Shown here: in pieces, positions 1 through 8,187 of the stretch
Position numbering within the stretch: position 1 is the first letter of the stretch
Layout of the letters: every line of letters begins with the position of its first letter
Assembly (NCBI GenBank): GCA_051814705.1
Contig: JBPWQW010000001.1
Location: 682,001 to 746,000, forward strand
Direction: 5' to 3'
Source of the DNA: Geojedonia sp051814705
Lineage (GTDB): Bacteria; Bacteroidota; Bacteroidia; Flavobacteriales; Flavobacteriaceae
Length of the DNA: 64,000 bases
Made by a program: the position numbers and the translations under genes
The notes under the pieces: generated by a model
The model's input: the letters and a program-made list of their open reading frames with translations, nothing else
Told to the model about the DNA's origin: nothing
Databases searched by the model: none

Positions 1-110
1 ATTTTTGCATGCGAATAAAATTTCTGTATAACTAGTTATTAACAGTATAAAAAATTCTTAATTTGTTGTATTAATTAATAAACACATTTCCGTTTTCACG
101 GTAAGTAAAT

Positions 111-1214
111 ATGACCGACCAGGATTTAATATATGTTTTAGCGCTGCAACATGTACCTAAAATTGGGGATTTAACAGCTAAAAAGTTGATAAACCATTGT
201 GGGTCTGCCGAGGCTGTTTTAAAAGAGAAGAAACAGAATTTGTTAAAAATTGATGGTATTGGGACAACAACCCTAAAAGAATTGACCAATACATCGTTTT
301 TAAAAGAAGCGGAACGGGAGTTGCTGTTTACCAAGGACAACCAAATAAGCTGCCTGTATTTTACAGATGAAGACTATCCTGATAAACTAAAACATTGTAT
401 TGATGGCCCTATTTTGCTTTTTCAAACGGGGCAGGTCAACTTAAAAAAGCAACGTCTTATCAGCATTGTTGGTACACGAAAAATTACTACAAACGGAATA
501 ACTTTTTGTGAAAAATTAGTGGAGCAACTCGCGATTTATAACCCTGTAATAATTTCTGGATTTGCCTATGGCACCGATATTACTGCTCAAAAAGCAGCTT
601 TAAAGCATAATTTACAAACCGTAGGGTGTTTGGCACACGGACTTAATCAAATTTATCCACCATCACACAAAAAATATGTTGTTGAGGTTGAGAAGAATGG
701 AGGCTTTTTTACGGATTTTTGGAGCACAACGGTGTTTGATCGAAACAATTTTTTAAAACGGAATAGAATTATTGCCGGCTTAAGCGAGGCGACTATTGTA
801 ATAGAATCGGCCGAAAAAGGAGGAGGTTTGGTCACCGCTGATATTGCAAACTCTTATAATAGAGATGTTTTCGCAGTCCCAGGTCGTGTTACAGATACAC
901 AAAGCGTTGGATGCAATAATTTAATTAAATACCAAAAGGCGCATATATTGACCAATCCATTGGATGTGCCTTATATCTTGAATTGGAAACTTGAGGATGA
1001 CAAAAAACCAACGATTCAAAAACAATTATTTGTAGAACTTGAGGATGAAGAAAAAGTGATTTACACCTATTTAAAAGCCAAAGACAAACAAATGTTAGAC
1101 ACTATAGCCATTGAATGCGACATGCCCATTTTTAAAGTAGCGAGTATGTTGCTCAATATGGAGCTTAAAGGCGTTGTAAGACCACTTCCTGGAAAATTGT
1201 TTGAGGTTGTTTAA
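111..1214 (+). CDS. dprA: DNA processing protein DprA (Smf)
   Basis: DprA binds incoming single-stranded DNA and loads RecA during natural transformation. The 367-residue length is normal for the family. Residues 14-60 hold helix-hairpin-helix elements (KIGDLTAKKL and IDGIGTTTL). The Rossmann-like DprA core follows, with SIVGTRK at 118-124, SGFAYGTD at 149-156, FLKRNRIIAGL at 214-224 and KGGGLVTA near 236-243. The last ~65 residues look like the winged-helix domain. The ATG at 111 is the first start in frame. The gene is convergent with trpS. recA lies 5 kb away on the other strand, not in the same operon. The family call is very secure; whether the strain is competent cannot be told from this gene. 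Confidence 0.96.
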   Translation: MTDQDLIYVLALQHVPKIGDLTAKKLINHCGSAEAVLKEKKQNLLKIDGIGTTTLKELTNTSFLKEAERELLFTKDNQISCLYFTDEDYPDKLKHCIDGPILLFQTGQVNLKKQRLISIVGTRKITTNGITFCEKLVEQLAIYNPVIISGFAYGTDITAQKAALKHNLQTVGCLAHGLNQIYPPSHKKYVVEVEKNGGFFTDFWSTTVFDRNNFLKRNRIIAGLSEATIVIESAEKGGGLVTADIANSYNRDVFAVPGRVTDTQSVGCNNLIKYQKAHILTNPLDVPYILNWKLEDDKKPTIQKQLFVELEDEEKVIYTYLKAKDKQMLDTIAIECDMPIFKVASMLLNMELKGVVRPLPGKLFEVV

Positions 1215-1218
1215 TGTT

Positions 1219-1262
1219 GTCATTCCCGCGTGGTCAGAGAGCGTAATCGAACTGAAGGCAAG
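1219..1262. repeat. possible fragment of a dispersed intergenic repeat
   Basis: The gap between dprA and trpS contains GTCATTCCCGCG followed by GTCAGAGAGCG and TCGAACTGAAGG. Phrases of this kind recur in gaps of Bacteroidota genomes, and related phrases occur near 38650, 45253 and 54960 here. The copies are short and diverged, so this is only a suggestion. Confidence 0.3.
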
Positions 1263-1268
1263 GGCCCA

Positions 1269-2237
1269 TTAATATCCCACTTTACTCCTAACCCGTTTTA
1301 ACACTGCATTAGCTACAATTTTGGCTTTTTCTGCGCCAATAGCCAAAGCAGCATCAATTTCATCAAGATGGTTCATGTAATACGTATAGCGTTCTCTAGG
1401 TTCAGCAAATTTTTCAATAATAAGGTCAAATAAAGCTTGTTTTGCTTGCCCATAACCAAAGCCACCAGTTTCGTAATTGGATTTCATTGCAGCTATCTCA
1501 TTTTCAGAAGCTAGCAGTTTATAAATGGCAAAACAATTACAGGTTTTCCAGTCCTTGGGAGCTTCTAGAGGCGTGCTATCCGTTTGAATAGACATGATTT
1601 GTTTTCGAAGTTTTTTATCCTCTAGAAAAATGTTAATAAGATTTCCTTTACTCTTGCTCATTTTCTCACCATCTGTTCCCGGTATGATCATCCTATCTTC
1701 TTGGATGTCGGCTTCAGGAAGTACAAAAGTCTCTCCCAGTTTTGCATGGAATCGAGATGCCACGTCACGAGTCATTTCAATATGCTGTAATTGGTCTTTT
1801 CCTACTGGGATAATATTGGCATCATATAATAAAATATCGGCAGCCATAAGCATTGGATACGTAAACAAACCCGCATTGACATCTTCTAGCCGATCTGCTT
1901 TATCCTTAAAACTATGCGCCAAGGTTAAACGTTGAAAGGGATAGAAACAGCTTAAGTACCAGGATAATTCAGTAACCTGAGGCACATCACTTTGTCTATA
2001 GAAAACGGTTTTTTCAACATCCAATCCAAAAGCTAACCATGTTGCCGCCGTAGAATAGGTATTGTTTCGCAATATTTTGGGATCTTTAATTTGAGTTAAG
2101 GAGTGCATATCTGCAATAAACAGAAACGAATCATTTGCACTATTTTTCGACATGTCAATTGCCTTTAGAATAGCTCCTAAAATATTTCCCAAATGTGGTG
2201 TCCCTGTACTTTGAATGCCTGTGAGTATTCTTGCCAT
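1269..2237 (-). CDS. trpS: tryptophanyl-tRNA synthetase
   Basis: This class I aminoacyl-tRNA synthetase charges tRNA-Trp in the cytoplasm. The HIGH-like signature is TGTPHLGN at residues 11-18 and the KMSKS loop is EKMSKSKGN at 191-199. The length of 322 residues matches the compact bacterial TrpS. The ATG at 2237 gives the usual N-terminus directly before the GIQSTG strand. A well-formed Bacteroidota promoter lies about 50 bp upstream. The gene is transcribed alone, divergent from the acyltransferase gene at 2343. Confidence 0.98.
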   Translation of the reverse strand: MARILTGIQSTGTPHLGNILGAILKAIDMSKNSANDSFLFIADMHSLTQIKDPKILRNNTYSTAATWLAFGLDVEKTVFYRQSDVPQVTELSWYLSCFYPFQRLTLAHSFKDKADRLEDVNAGLFTYPMLMAADILLYDANIIPVGKDQLQHIEMTRDVASRFHAKLGETFVLPEADIQEDRMIIPGTDGEKMSKSKGNLINIFLEDKKLRKQIMSIQTDSTPLEAPKDWKTCNCFAIYKLLASENEIAAMKSNYETGGFGYGQAKQALFDLIIEKFAEPRERYTYYMNHLDEIDAALAIGAEKAKIVANAVLKRVRSKVGY

Positions 2238-2287
2238 GTTTACTTCCCGTGAAAACGGGAATCGATTTATTAGTTATACGAAAAAGA

Positions 2288-2318
2288 CAAAGGTAATTTT
2301 TTTGATACAATAGCTCAA
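2288..2318 (-). promoter_or_regulatory. predicted trpS promoter
   Basis: On the minus strand TTG (2318-2316) is followed by 20 bases and then TACCTTTG (2295-2288), an exact match to the TAnnTTTG -7 element with acceptable spacing. This predicts a leader of about 45 nt before the trpS ATG. Confidence 0.7.
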
Positions 2319-2342
2319 TAAATTTAAGTAGTTTTGAAGTAA

Positions 2343-3083
2343 ATGAGGCTTTTAAAATATCCATTCTGGGTTTTATATCGTATTTGGTTCTACGTTCTTG
2401 TAGCTGTTCCCATATTGGTCTTGTTTCCACTACTTTTCATTTCTATTTTAAAAGAAGCATGGTATCCTTTCTTTTTTAAGCTGGCTCGTTTTTGGGCTAA
2501 ATTTATTTTAAAAGGCATGGGTTTTAATTATACAATTGAAAGTGAGCAAACCCTAGAAAAATCTAAAAGCTTTATGTTTATTGCCAACCATACTTCCATG
2601 GCAGACATAATGCTGATGTTGGTAAGCGTTAAAAATCCCTTTGTTTTTGTTGGAAAGAAGGAACTAGTTAATATCCCATTATTTGGGTTCTTTTATAAAC
2701 GCACCTGTATTTTGGTTGACAGAAATTCTGAACGCAGCAGAAAAGCTGTTTTTTTAAGGGCGCAAAGGCGATTACAATCGGGATTGAGTATTTGTATTTT
2801 CCCTGAAGGCGGTGTGCCTGATTATCAAATTGTTTTGGATGAATTTAAGGATGGAGCCTTTAGGCTGGCGATAAACCACCAGATACCCATTGTACCCATC
2901 ACTTTTGCCGATAACAAAAAACGGTTTTCCTATATTTTTTTTAGTGGTGGTCCAGGAAAAATGCGAGTCAAAATCCATGAGTTTTTATCCACAACCGGAT
3001 TAACTACTAAGGATACAAAAACACTCAATTTAAAAGCAAGGGAAGTAATATTAAACCAATTGGAGACTTTTCATAAAACCTAA
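2343..3083 (+). CDS. 1-acyl-sn-glycerol-3-phosphate acyltransferase family protein (PlsC-like)
   Basis: This is a membrane-associated lysophospholipid acyltransferase, most likely making phosphatidic acid. The catalytic HX4D motif is NHTSMAD (H83, D88), and the substrate-binding FPEGG motif is at 153-157. Residues 15-37 form a hydrophobic segment typical of the family's N-terminal anchor. The length of 246 is normal. A second, related acyltransferase lies at 43011-43748, so the two may differ in acyl donor or in substrate (for example an aminolipid). A TAGTTTTG match at 2329-2336 sits so close to the ATG that the transcript would be almost leaderless; that promoter is uncertain. Confidence 0.9.
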   Translation: MRLLKYPFWVLYRIWFYVLVAVPILVLFPLLFISILKEAWYPFFFKLARFWAKFILKGMGFNYTIESEQTLEKSKSFMFIANHTSMADIMLMLVSVKNPFVFVGKKELVNIPLFGFFYKRTCILVDRNSERSRKAVFLRAQRRLQSGLSICIFPEGGVPDYQIVLDEFKDGAFRLAINHQIPIVPITFADNKKRFSYIFFSGGPGKMRVKIHEFLSTTGLTTKDTKTLNLKAREVILNQLETFHKT

Positions 3084-3112
3084 AAAGCTGCTCTTGGCAC
3101 AGAGCAGCTTTT
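3083..3112. terminator. bidirectional rho-independent terminator
   Basis: AAAAGCTGCTC and GAGCAGCTTTT form an 11-bp stem with an 8-nt loop, with A and T tracts on both sides. It begins within the stop codon of the acyltransferase gene and can also end the convergent operon at 3159-5167. Confidence 0.85.
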
Positions 3113-3158
3113 CGGCGCCGTTGCGAAGTATGCAACAACTAATCTAACCAACTAAAAT

Positions 3159-4625
3159 CTAAAACTTATAACTCAATCCCGTATAGATACCTATAAAGTA
3201 GGGTTGAAAGTCTCCAGAGGTATTACGGAATGTATTGATTTGATATTTGAACGTGGGTTCAAGATTAAATTTTATCTTATCTGAAACATTATAATTTAAA
3301 CCCAAACCAAAATTGGCACTATAACTGGTGTCATTAATATTTTTGGCCTCACCTAAAAGAGACTTATCTCCATTAAGGGTTGAGTACACTTTGTTTTTGT
3401 CCAAGAAAAATGTGCTAAAACCGCCTATAAGGTTTACTCCTAATTTCGTATTTAAAATAGCGTATTCAATCTCTACAGGAAGTTCAATAAATCCAAGCTC
3501 CTGATAGATTGATGCCTTAGCATTTGAGGCCAAAATTTCAGGTGCTGCTCCAAATCCTAAATTTTGTGAGCTTAAAAGAGATGTGTTTTCAGATTTATCA
3601 TTAAACCTAATGTTGCTATTGCTTCTTGAGAACGCGCCACTGTACACAATGACATCGTTAGTGTTGTAACCTAGATTAACTTTATTGATCCCAGCTCTTA
3701 TTTTTAGTTTTTCAGTTATAGCATAACTTCCATTAATACCATAACTCATATTAATTTCACCACTTTTTGAATTGCCAATAAATTGGTCGTCAAGAGAGGA
3801 TCCATCTCCTAAAGCGTTAAAATAAACAGGTGCTACATTGGTGGAAATATTCCACCTGATTAACTTCTCTTCTTCTTTTTTATCATCTGTATTATTTACT
3901 TGAGCAATAGCGTCTTCTATAGTTTTGGAATCCTTTTTGGAATCTATGTCGTTTAATTCTGATAATGCTTCTTTACTCTTACGATCTGCCACTGAGGTTT
4001 TGGTATTAATATCAGGAGTGCCAATCAAGACATCCGTTTTCAGTATATTCTGATTAGCTTCAGGCAGGTTTGAAGTCTTTACGCTACCATTAGTATCGGT
4101 ATTTGTTGCAACGGCATTTTTATTTTTAGAGTTTTTTAAAGTTTGCTGAATGGCGGTATTTGTGTTTTGAATAGCTCCACTTCTGTCAGGTTTAGCGTTT
4201 GTATTTGCAAGGCTTGTAGTAGACTTTTGTGCTTGATTTACAATCGTATTGGAAGTAGAATTTGAGTTCAAATCTTCCTGATTGCTACGATCTACTACTG
4301 AATTTTCATCTGGATCATTATTTGAAATAATCGTGTTATTTGATGATGGAACGGATAAATTGTCTTTCTCATCAGTATTTACAACAGGATTGTTTGTGGA
4401 GTTATGTTCAGGGGCCTTATTGAAAACGATACTTCCAATTGCAAATAGTACAGCTAACAAAGCGGCAACACCAGCTCTTTGCCACCATAGGGGAATTATA
4501 CGTCGTTTGCGTTTCTTGGGATGAAGCTCAAGCTCTATAGACTCCCAAACGGCATCTCCAGGACTTGCTTCAAAATCTTTGAGCCTTTCCTGAAAAAGAC
4601 GGTCGATATGTTTTTTATCACTCAT
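3159..4625 (-). CDS. hybrid membrane protein: cytoplasmic anti-sigma-like tail, one TM helix, N/S/T-rich linker, beta-barrel-like C-terminus
   Basis: The 488-residue protein has three visible parts. Residues 1-45 are charged and soluble (FQERLKDFEASPGDAVW). A basic stretch (KKRKRR) then leads into a single hydrophobic helix at about 48-68. Residues 75-250 are low in complexity and rich in Asn, Ser, Thr and Asp, like an extended periplasmic spacer. From about 255 the sequence alternates like the strands of an outer-membrane beta-barrel and ends in YKF, a typical C-terminal barrel signature. The start codon shares one base with the stop of the ECF sigma gene (TAATG), so the pair is translationally coupled. 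Placement and layout suggest a sigma-factor partner reaching across the envelope; this is inference, and the molecular role is unknown. Confidence 0.75.
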   Translation of the reverse strand: MSDKKHIDRLFQERLKDFEASPGDAVWESIELELHPKKRKRRIIPLWWQRAGVAALLAVLFAIGSIVFNKAPEHNSTNNPVVNTDEKDNLSVPSSNNTIISNNDPDENSVVDRSNQEDLNSNSTSNTIVNQAQKSTTSLANTNAKPDRSGAIQNTNTAIQQTLKNSKNKNAVATNTDTNGSVKTSNLPEANQNILKTDVLIGTPDINTKTSVADRKSKEALSELNDIDSKKDSKTIEDAIAQVNNTDDKKEEEKLIRWNISTNVAPVYFNALGDGSSLDDQFIGNSKSGEINMSYGINGSYAITEKLKIRAGINKVNLGYNTNDVIVYSGAFSRSNSNIRFNDKSENTSLLSSQNLGFGAAPEILASNAKASIYQELGFIELPVEIEYAILNTKLGVNLIGGFSTFFLDKNKVYSTLNGDKSLLGEAKNINDTSYSANFGLGLNYNVSDKIKFNLEPTFKYQINTFRNTSGDFQPYFIGIYTGLSYKF

Positions 4626-5167
4626 TATAAGGTTTGCAAGTTTAAACTCGCTTTGTAATGTTCTATTTTTTCTTTTAAAATCATTCGCGCACGTGCAAGA
4701 TTTGATTTAGAAGTTCCGGTTGAAATATGTAGCATTTCCGCTATTTCCTTATGGGAATAGTCATCTAACACATAAAGGTTAAAAACCAATCGATACCGAT
4801 TGGGTAGCTCTTGAATGATCTGCAGTAAAAAATCGATGTTAATGGCGTCTTCATCAATATCGACGGACTCCTCTTCAATTTGATTTTCATTTACAATATC
4901 AAAAACTCCAACGCTTCTATACCGCTGCAGCGCCGTGTTAATGGCAATTCGTTTAATCCAGCCTTCAAAAGAACCTATATTTTTAAATTGTGATATTTTT
5001 TTAAAAATGGTCACAAAAGCATCTTGCAGATTATCTTCTGCTTCAGCGTAATTTCTCGAATATTTAAGGCAAACCGAAAACAATTTACTCGCAAAGAGTT
5101 TATATATTTGACTTTGAGCCTTAACATCGTTTTTTTTGCATTGCGCTATGAGTTGATCTAAACTCAA
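4625..5167 (-). CDS. ECF-type RNA polymerase sigma factor
   Basis: The 180-residue protein has the two domains of an extracytoplasmic-function sigma factor. Sigma region 2 lies at about 20-85 (AEDNLQDAFVTIFKKI, FEGWIKRIAINTALQRYR). Sigma region 4 lies at about 115-170, with the helix-turn-helix YSHKEIAEMLHISTGTSKSN. No ATG is available at the expected N-terminus, so I use the TTG at 5167; homologs I know of in this class start at the same point (M-S-L-x-Q-L). It is coupled to the hybrid membrane protein gene by a TAATG overlap, and that protein is its likely regulator or output. The target regulon cannot be read from this window. Confidence 0.9.
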   Translation of the reverse strand: MSLDQLIAQCKKNDVKAQSQIYKLFASKLFSVCLKYSRNYAEAEDNLQDAFVTIFKKISQFKNIGSFEGWIKRIAINTALQRYRSVGVFDIVNENQIEEESVDIDEDAINIDFLLQIIQELPNRYRLVFNLYVLDDYSHKEIAEMLHISTGTSKSNLARARMILKEKIEHYKASLNLQTL

Positions 5168-5197
5168 ATGATATAGGTGTTAATTAATCCAAAATAT

Positions 5198-5608
5198 TTA
5201 TTCTACCACAGGGACTTCAACTATATAATATAAATCAGTTCCGTTATCATCTTCACCTTGCCAAAATTTAAACACATAAGTCCCATTACTAGTAACTATA
5301 AAATTAAAAGTAGCTTCTACCAGTTCAGTAGCTTGTGTGCAAACTCGGTCGTCATAAACTGTATTTATAACCGCAACCGTCCTTTGATTAAGCTCTTTTA
5401 CATAATAAAAATCGTTAAACACATAACAATTTGAAGGTTTTAGGTAGGATACCGTGATTGGATAAGTTTCGCCAAGGGTGAATTCATCAGGAATATCTAC
5501 ACTTTCAATAGGAAGAATTTCAAAATGATAATTTGGGGAGTTATCATCACCTAATGAACAAGACACTAATGTGCATAACAAAACGCAATAAACGGCCAAT
5601 TTTTTCAT
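5198..5608 (-). CDS. small predicted lipoprotein, function unknown
   Basis: The 136-residue protein starts with a lipoprotein signal (MKKLAVYCVLLCTLVSC) whose lipobox LVSC puts the lipidated Cys at 17. The mature part is acidic and rich in Tyr and Thr and reads like one small beta-sandwich. Two further Cys residues (in PSNCYVF and DRVCTQ) may form a disulfide. It lies 30 bp upstream of the ECF sigma gene on the same strand, so it may share its transcript. I do not recognise the family. Confidence 0.75.
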   Translation of the reverse strand: MKKLAVYCVLLCTLVSCSLGDDNSPNYHFEILPIESVDIPDEFTLGETYPITVSYLKPSNCYVFNDFYYVKELNQRTVAVINTVYDDRVCTQATELVEATFNFIVTSNGTYVFKFWQGEDDNGTDLYYIVEVPVVE

Positions 5609-5682
5609 ATGACAAAAAGTTTAATAGTACACCTTTATAAGCTGTAGATGCTCTCTAATTATAAAGGTTGCGTCTGAAATGC

Positions 5683-5713
5683 AAAATATCCCGAAAAGAA
5701 TCGGGATATTTTT
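5683..5713. terminator. rho-independent terminator after recA
   Basis: AAAATATCCCGA and TCGGGATATTTT form a 12-bp stem around a 6-nt loop. On the minus strand it follows the recA stop codon by a few bases and ends in a T-rich run. Confidence 0.85.
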
Positions 5714-5718
5714 AAAAG

Positions 5719-6732
5719 TTAATCATTTAAAGTACTGGCTTTGGCTACTTTTCTAACTTTGCCCTCAAGTTCTTCCATGAGTTCCGGATTGTCTTTTAAT
5801 AAGTTTTTAACTGCATCTCGGCCTTGACCAAGTTTGGTGTCTTCATAACTAAACCAAGACCCGCTTTTTTTAATAATTTCATGATCTACAGCAATATCAA
5901 TTACTTCTCCAACTTTAGAGATTCCTTCACCGTACATAATATCAAATTCGGCGGTTTTAAATGGTGGAGCGACCTTGTTTTTAACCACTTTTACTCGGGT
6001 TTTATTTCCAGCTACAGTACCATCTGTTTCTTTTATTTGAGTAGAACGTCTGATATCCAATCTTACCGAAGCATAGAATTTTAGGGCATTACCTCCAGTT
6101 GTGGTTTCTGGGTTTCCAAACATGACGCCAATTTTTTCACGCAATTGATTAATGAAAATCACAGTGCAATTGGTTTTGCTTATAGAGCCGGTTAGCTTTC
6201 TTAATGCTTGAGACATTAATCTCGCGTGCAAACCCATTTTTGAGTCTCCCATTTCACCTTCAATTTCGCTTTTGGGTGTCAAGGCAGCAACTGAATCGAT
6301 AACGACTATATCAATAGCACCTGAACGAATTAAATTATCGGTAATTTCCAAAGCCTGCTCTCCATTATCAGGTTGAGAAATAATGAGATTATCAAGATCG
6401 ACACCTAGTTTTTCCGCATATTTTCTGTCAAAAGCATGCTCAGCATCAATAAAAGCGGCAATACCACTAGTTTTTTGAGCTTCGGCAATGGCATGAAGTG
6501 CTAATGTGGTCTTACCTGACGATTCTGGCCCATAAATTTCTATCACTCTTCCTCTGGGATACCCTCCAACACCTAGTGCGATATCTAAACCTAAAGATCC
6601 AGTTGAAATGGAATCAACATCAACCACGGCTTGATCACTCATTTTCATTACTGTGCCTTTTCCATAGGCCTTGTCCAGTTTGTCCAAAGTAAGTTTTAGG
6701 GCTTTTAATTTTGCGTCTTTTTCGCTGCTCAT
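5719..6732 (-). CDS. recA: recombinase RecA
   Basis: RecA is the ATP-dependent strand-exchange protein of homologous recombination and SOS co-protease. The Walker A motif is GPESSGKT at residues 68-75. Further core features are IDAEHAFD, VIDSVAALTPKSEIEGEMGD and the L2-loop region FINQLREKIGVMFGNPETT. At 337 residues the C-terminal tail is short but within the family range. Loop-end motifs are intact, so it should be active. It is monocistronic, with its own promoter and terminator. I see no LexA-type box that I could name with confidence. Confidence 0.99.
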   Translation of the reverse strand: MSSEKDAKLKALKLTLDKLDKAYGKGTVMKMSDQAVVDVDSISTGSLGLDIALGVGGYPRGRVIEIYGPESSGKTTLALHAIAEAQKTSGIAAFIDAEHAFDRKYAEKLGVDLDNLIISQPDNGEQALEITDNLIRSGAIDIVVIDSVAALTPKSEIEGEMGDSKMGLHARLMSQALRKLTGSISKTNCTVIFINQLREKIGVMFGNPETTTGGNALKFYASVRLDIRRSTQIKETDGTVAGNKTRVKVVKNKVAPPFKTAEFDIMYGEGISKVGEVIDIAVDHEIIKKSGSWFSYEDTKLGQGRDAVKNLLKDNPELMEELEGKVRKVAKASTLND

Positions 6733-6762
6733 TTATATGTATTTTTCTTATTGATATGACAG

Positions 6763-6792
6763 CTAAAATACGACAACTTTTCATCTTTTCAA
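6763..6792 (-). promoter_or_regulatory. probable recA promoter
   Basis: On the minus strand TTG (6792-6790) is followed by 19 bases and TATTTTAG (6770-6763), one mismatch from TAnnTTTG. It lies 30 bp before the recA ATG. Confidence 0.55.
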
Positions 6793-6853
6793 TAGGATCA
6801 CGCAACCTTTTTGCACTTTTTACATCTACAAGATATTAAGGGAGAATCTTGCT

Positions 6854-6946
6854 ATGAAATTCTTTAAAAGGACCATTTTCAATAACGCTTTAGGTGTTTC
6901 AATTGTTGTAAATGTTAACGGCAATTGTAAAGCCGATGGAGGCTAA
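6854..6946 (+). CDS. possible small peptide gene (30 residues), unknown
   Basis: The 383-base gap between recA and trhO contains a 30-codon reading frame opening MKFFKRTIFNNALGVSIVVN and ending NCKADGG. The purine-rich AGGGAG lies 9 bases before the ATG, a stronger Shine-Dalgarno match than most genes here show. A 10-bp terminator hairpin follows at 7010-7040. The peptide has a basic N-terminus, a hydrophobic middle and one Cys near a Gly-Gly end. No family is recognised, and no good promoter was found upstream. It could be chance, a relic, or the coding part of a small RNA. The rest of the gap holds the recA promoter, the terminator and the trhO -7 box. Confidence 0.3.
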   Translation: MKFFKRTIFNNALGVSIVVNVNGNCKADGG

Positions 6947-7004
6947 CTCTTTATACAATTCTTTAAATTAAAATTAAAAAATTAGTATTAACGAGTTAGT
7001 CTAA

Positions 7005-7044
7005 AAAAAGCATTTCAGAACGTCTGAAATGCTTTTTTGTTTTT
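7005..7044. terminator. rho-independent terminator
   Basis: GCATTTCAGA and TCTGAAATGC form a perfect 10-bp stem with an ACG loop, flanked by an A run on the left and a T run on the right, so it can act on either strand. No annotated plus-strand gene lies upstream except the small frame at 6854, which is why that frame deserves notice. Confidence 0.85.
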
Positions 7045-7070
7045 TAAGTCCCAGTGTTCTCGTAAAATAT

Positions 7071-7078
7071 TAACTTTG
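7071..7078 (+). promoter_or_regulatory. -7 element before trhO
   Basis: TAACTTTG matches TAnnTTTG exactly and lies 38 bp before the trhO start. No clear -33 TTG is at the usual distance. Confidence 0.5.
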
Positions 7079-7115
7079 CCAAAAAATAAGCTTTAATTCT
7101 TAAAATTAGTATAGC

Positions 7116-8186
7116 ATGCAACTGTACAATAACTTAAGCGCTAAAGAAAGAGCTGAACTTATTGAGCAAGCGGGAAAAGAACGTTTGACCATCTCTTTCT
7201 ATAAATACGCCAAAATAGGGAATCCCGAATTATTTAGAAACCATATGTTTTTAGCCTGGAACGAACTTGATGTTTTAGGTAGAATTTATGTGGCACATGA
7301 AGGCATCAATGCCCAACTTTCGCTACCTGCAGACCAGTTTCAAAAATTTAAAAATCATTTGGATAGCATTTCTTTTTTAGAACATGTTCATTTAAACGTT
7401 GCCATTGAACAAGATAATTTTGCCTTTTTAAAATTAAAGGTGAAAGTACGAGATAAGATTGTTGCCGATGGTTTGAACGATGAGACTTTTGATGTGACGA
7501 ATAGAGGAGTTCATGTTGGTGCTGAACAGTTTAACGAACTTGTCGACGATCCCAACACCATTTTGGTGGATATGCGTAATCATTACGAAAGTGAAATTGG
7601 CCATTTTAAAAATGCCCTAACGCCTGATGTGGATACGTTTAGAGAATCCCTTCCCATCATTGAAGAAGACCTGAAAGCACACAAGGAAGATAAAAAACTT
7701 GTGATGTACTGTACGGGAGGAATCCGCTGTGAAAAGGCAAGTGCCTATTATAAACACAAAGGTTTTAAACAGGTGTATCAGCTTGATGGCGGAATAATTA
7801 ATTATGTAAGGCAAGTGGAAGCTCAAGGTTTGGAAAATAAGTTTATTGGAAAAAACTTTGTGTTTGATGAACGCCGTTCCGAACGCATTTCTGAAGACGT
7901 TATAGCACATTGCCACCAATGTGGCAAACCTGCCGATTTACATACCAACTGTGCTAATGAAGCCTGCCATCTATTATTTATTCAATGCGAAGAGTGTAAA
8001 GTAAAAATGGAAAATTGCTGCTCAACAACCTGCATGGAGATTAAGCGATTACCTTATGAAGAACAAAAGGCACTTCGAAAAGGCCAAGGGAACAGCAACG
8101 ATATCTTCAAAAAAGGTAGAGTCGATCATTTGCCCTATAAAAAGGATTTAAGAAATATTTTTGATACATTAAGCAAAACGGTTTAA
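7116..8186 (+). CDS. trhO: tRNA uridine-34 hydroxylase TrhO (rhodanese family, YceA-like)
   Basis: TrhO catalyses oxygen-dependent hydroxylation of wobble uridine in certain tRNAs, giving 5-hydroxyuridine. The protein has an N-terminal UPF0176-type domain (about 25-120, with HEGINAQLS at 61-69). A rhodanese domain follows (about 135-230) whose active loop is CTGGIRCEK with Cys199 and Cys205. The C-terminal segment is Cys-rich (CHQCGKPADLHTNC, CEECKVKMENCC), typical of the long form. The length of 356 is normal. A radical SAM gene begins one base after its stop codon, so the two are probably co-transcribed. Confidence 0.93.
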   Translation: MQLYNNLSAKERAELIEQAGKERLTISFYKYAKIGNPELFRNHMFLAWNELDVLGRIYVAHEGINAQLSLPADQFQKFKNHLDSISFLEHVHLNVAIEQDNFAFLKLKVKVRDKIVADGLNDETFDVTNRGVHVGAEQFNELVDDPNTILVDMRNHYESEIGHFKNALTPDVDTFRESLPIIEEDLKAHKEDKKLVMYCTGGIRCEKASAYYKHKGFKQVYQLDGGIINYVRQVEAQGLENKFIGKNFVFDERRSERISEDVIAHCHQCGKPADLHTNCANEACHLLFIQCEECKVKMENCCSTTCMEIKRLPYEEQKALRKGQGNSNDIFKKGRVDHLPYKKDLRNIFDTLSKTV

Positions 8187-8187
8187 A

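Noticed and set aside
5631..5668. ACCTTTATAA ... TTATAAAGGT inverted repeat near the lipoprotein start
   Set aside because: A/T-rich 10-bp arms with an 18-base loop are easily met by chance here; no tract or motif supports a role.
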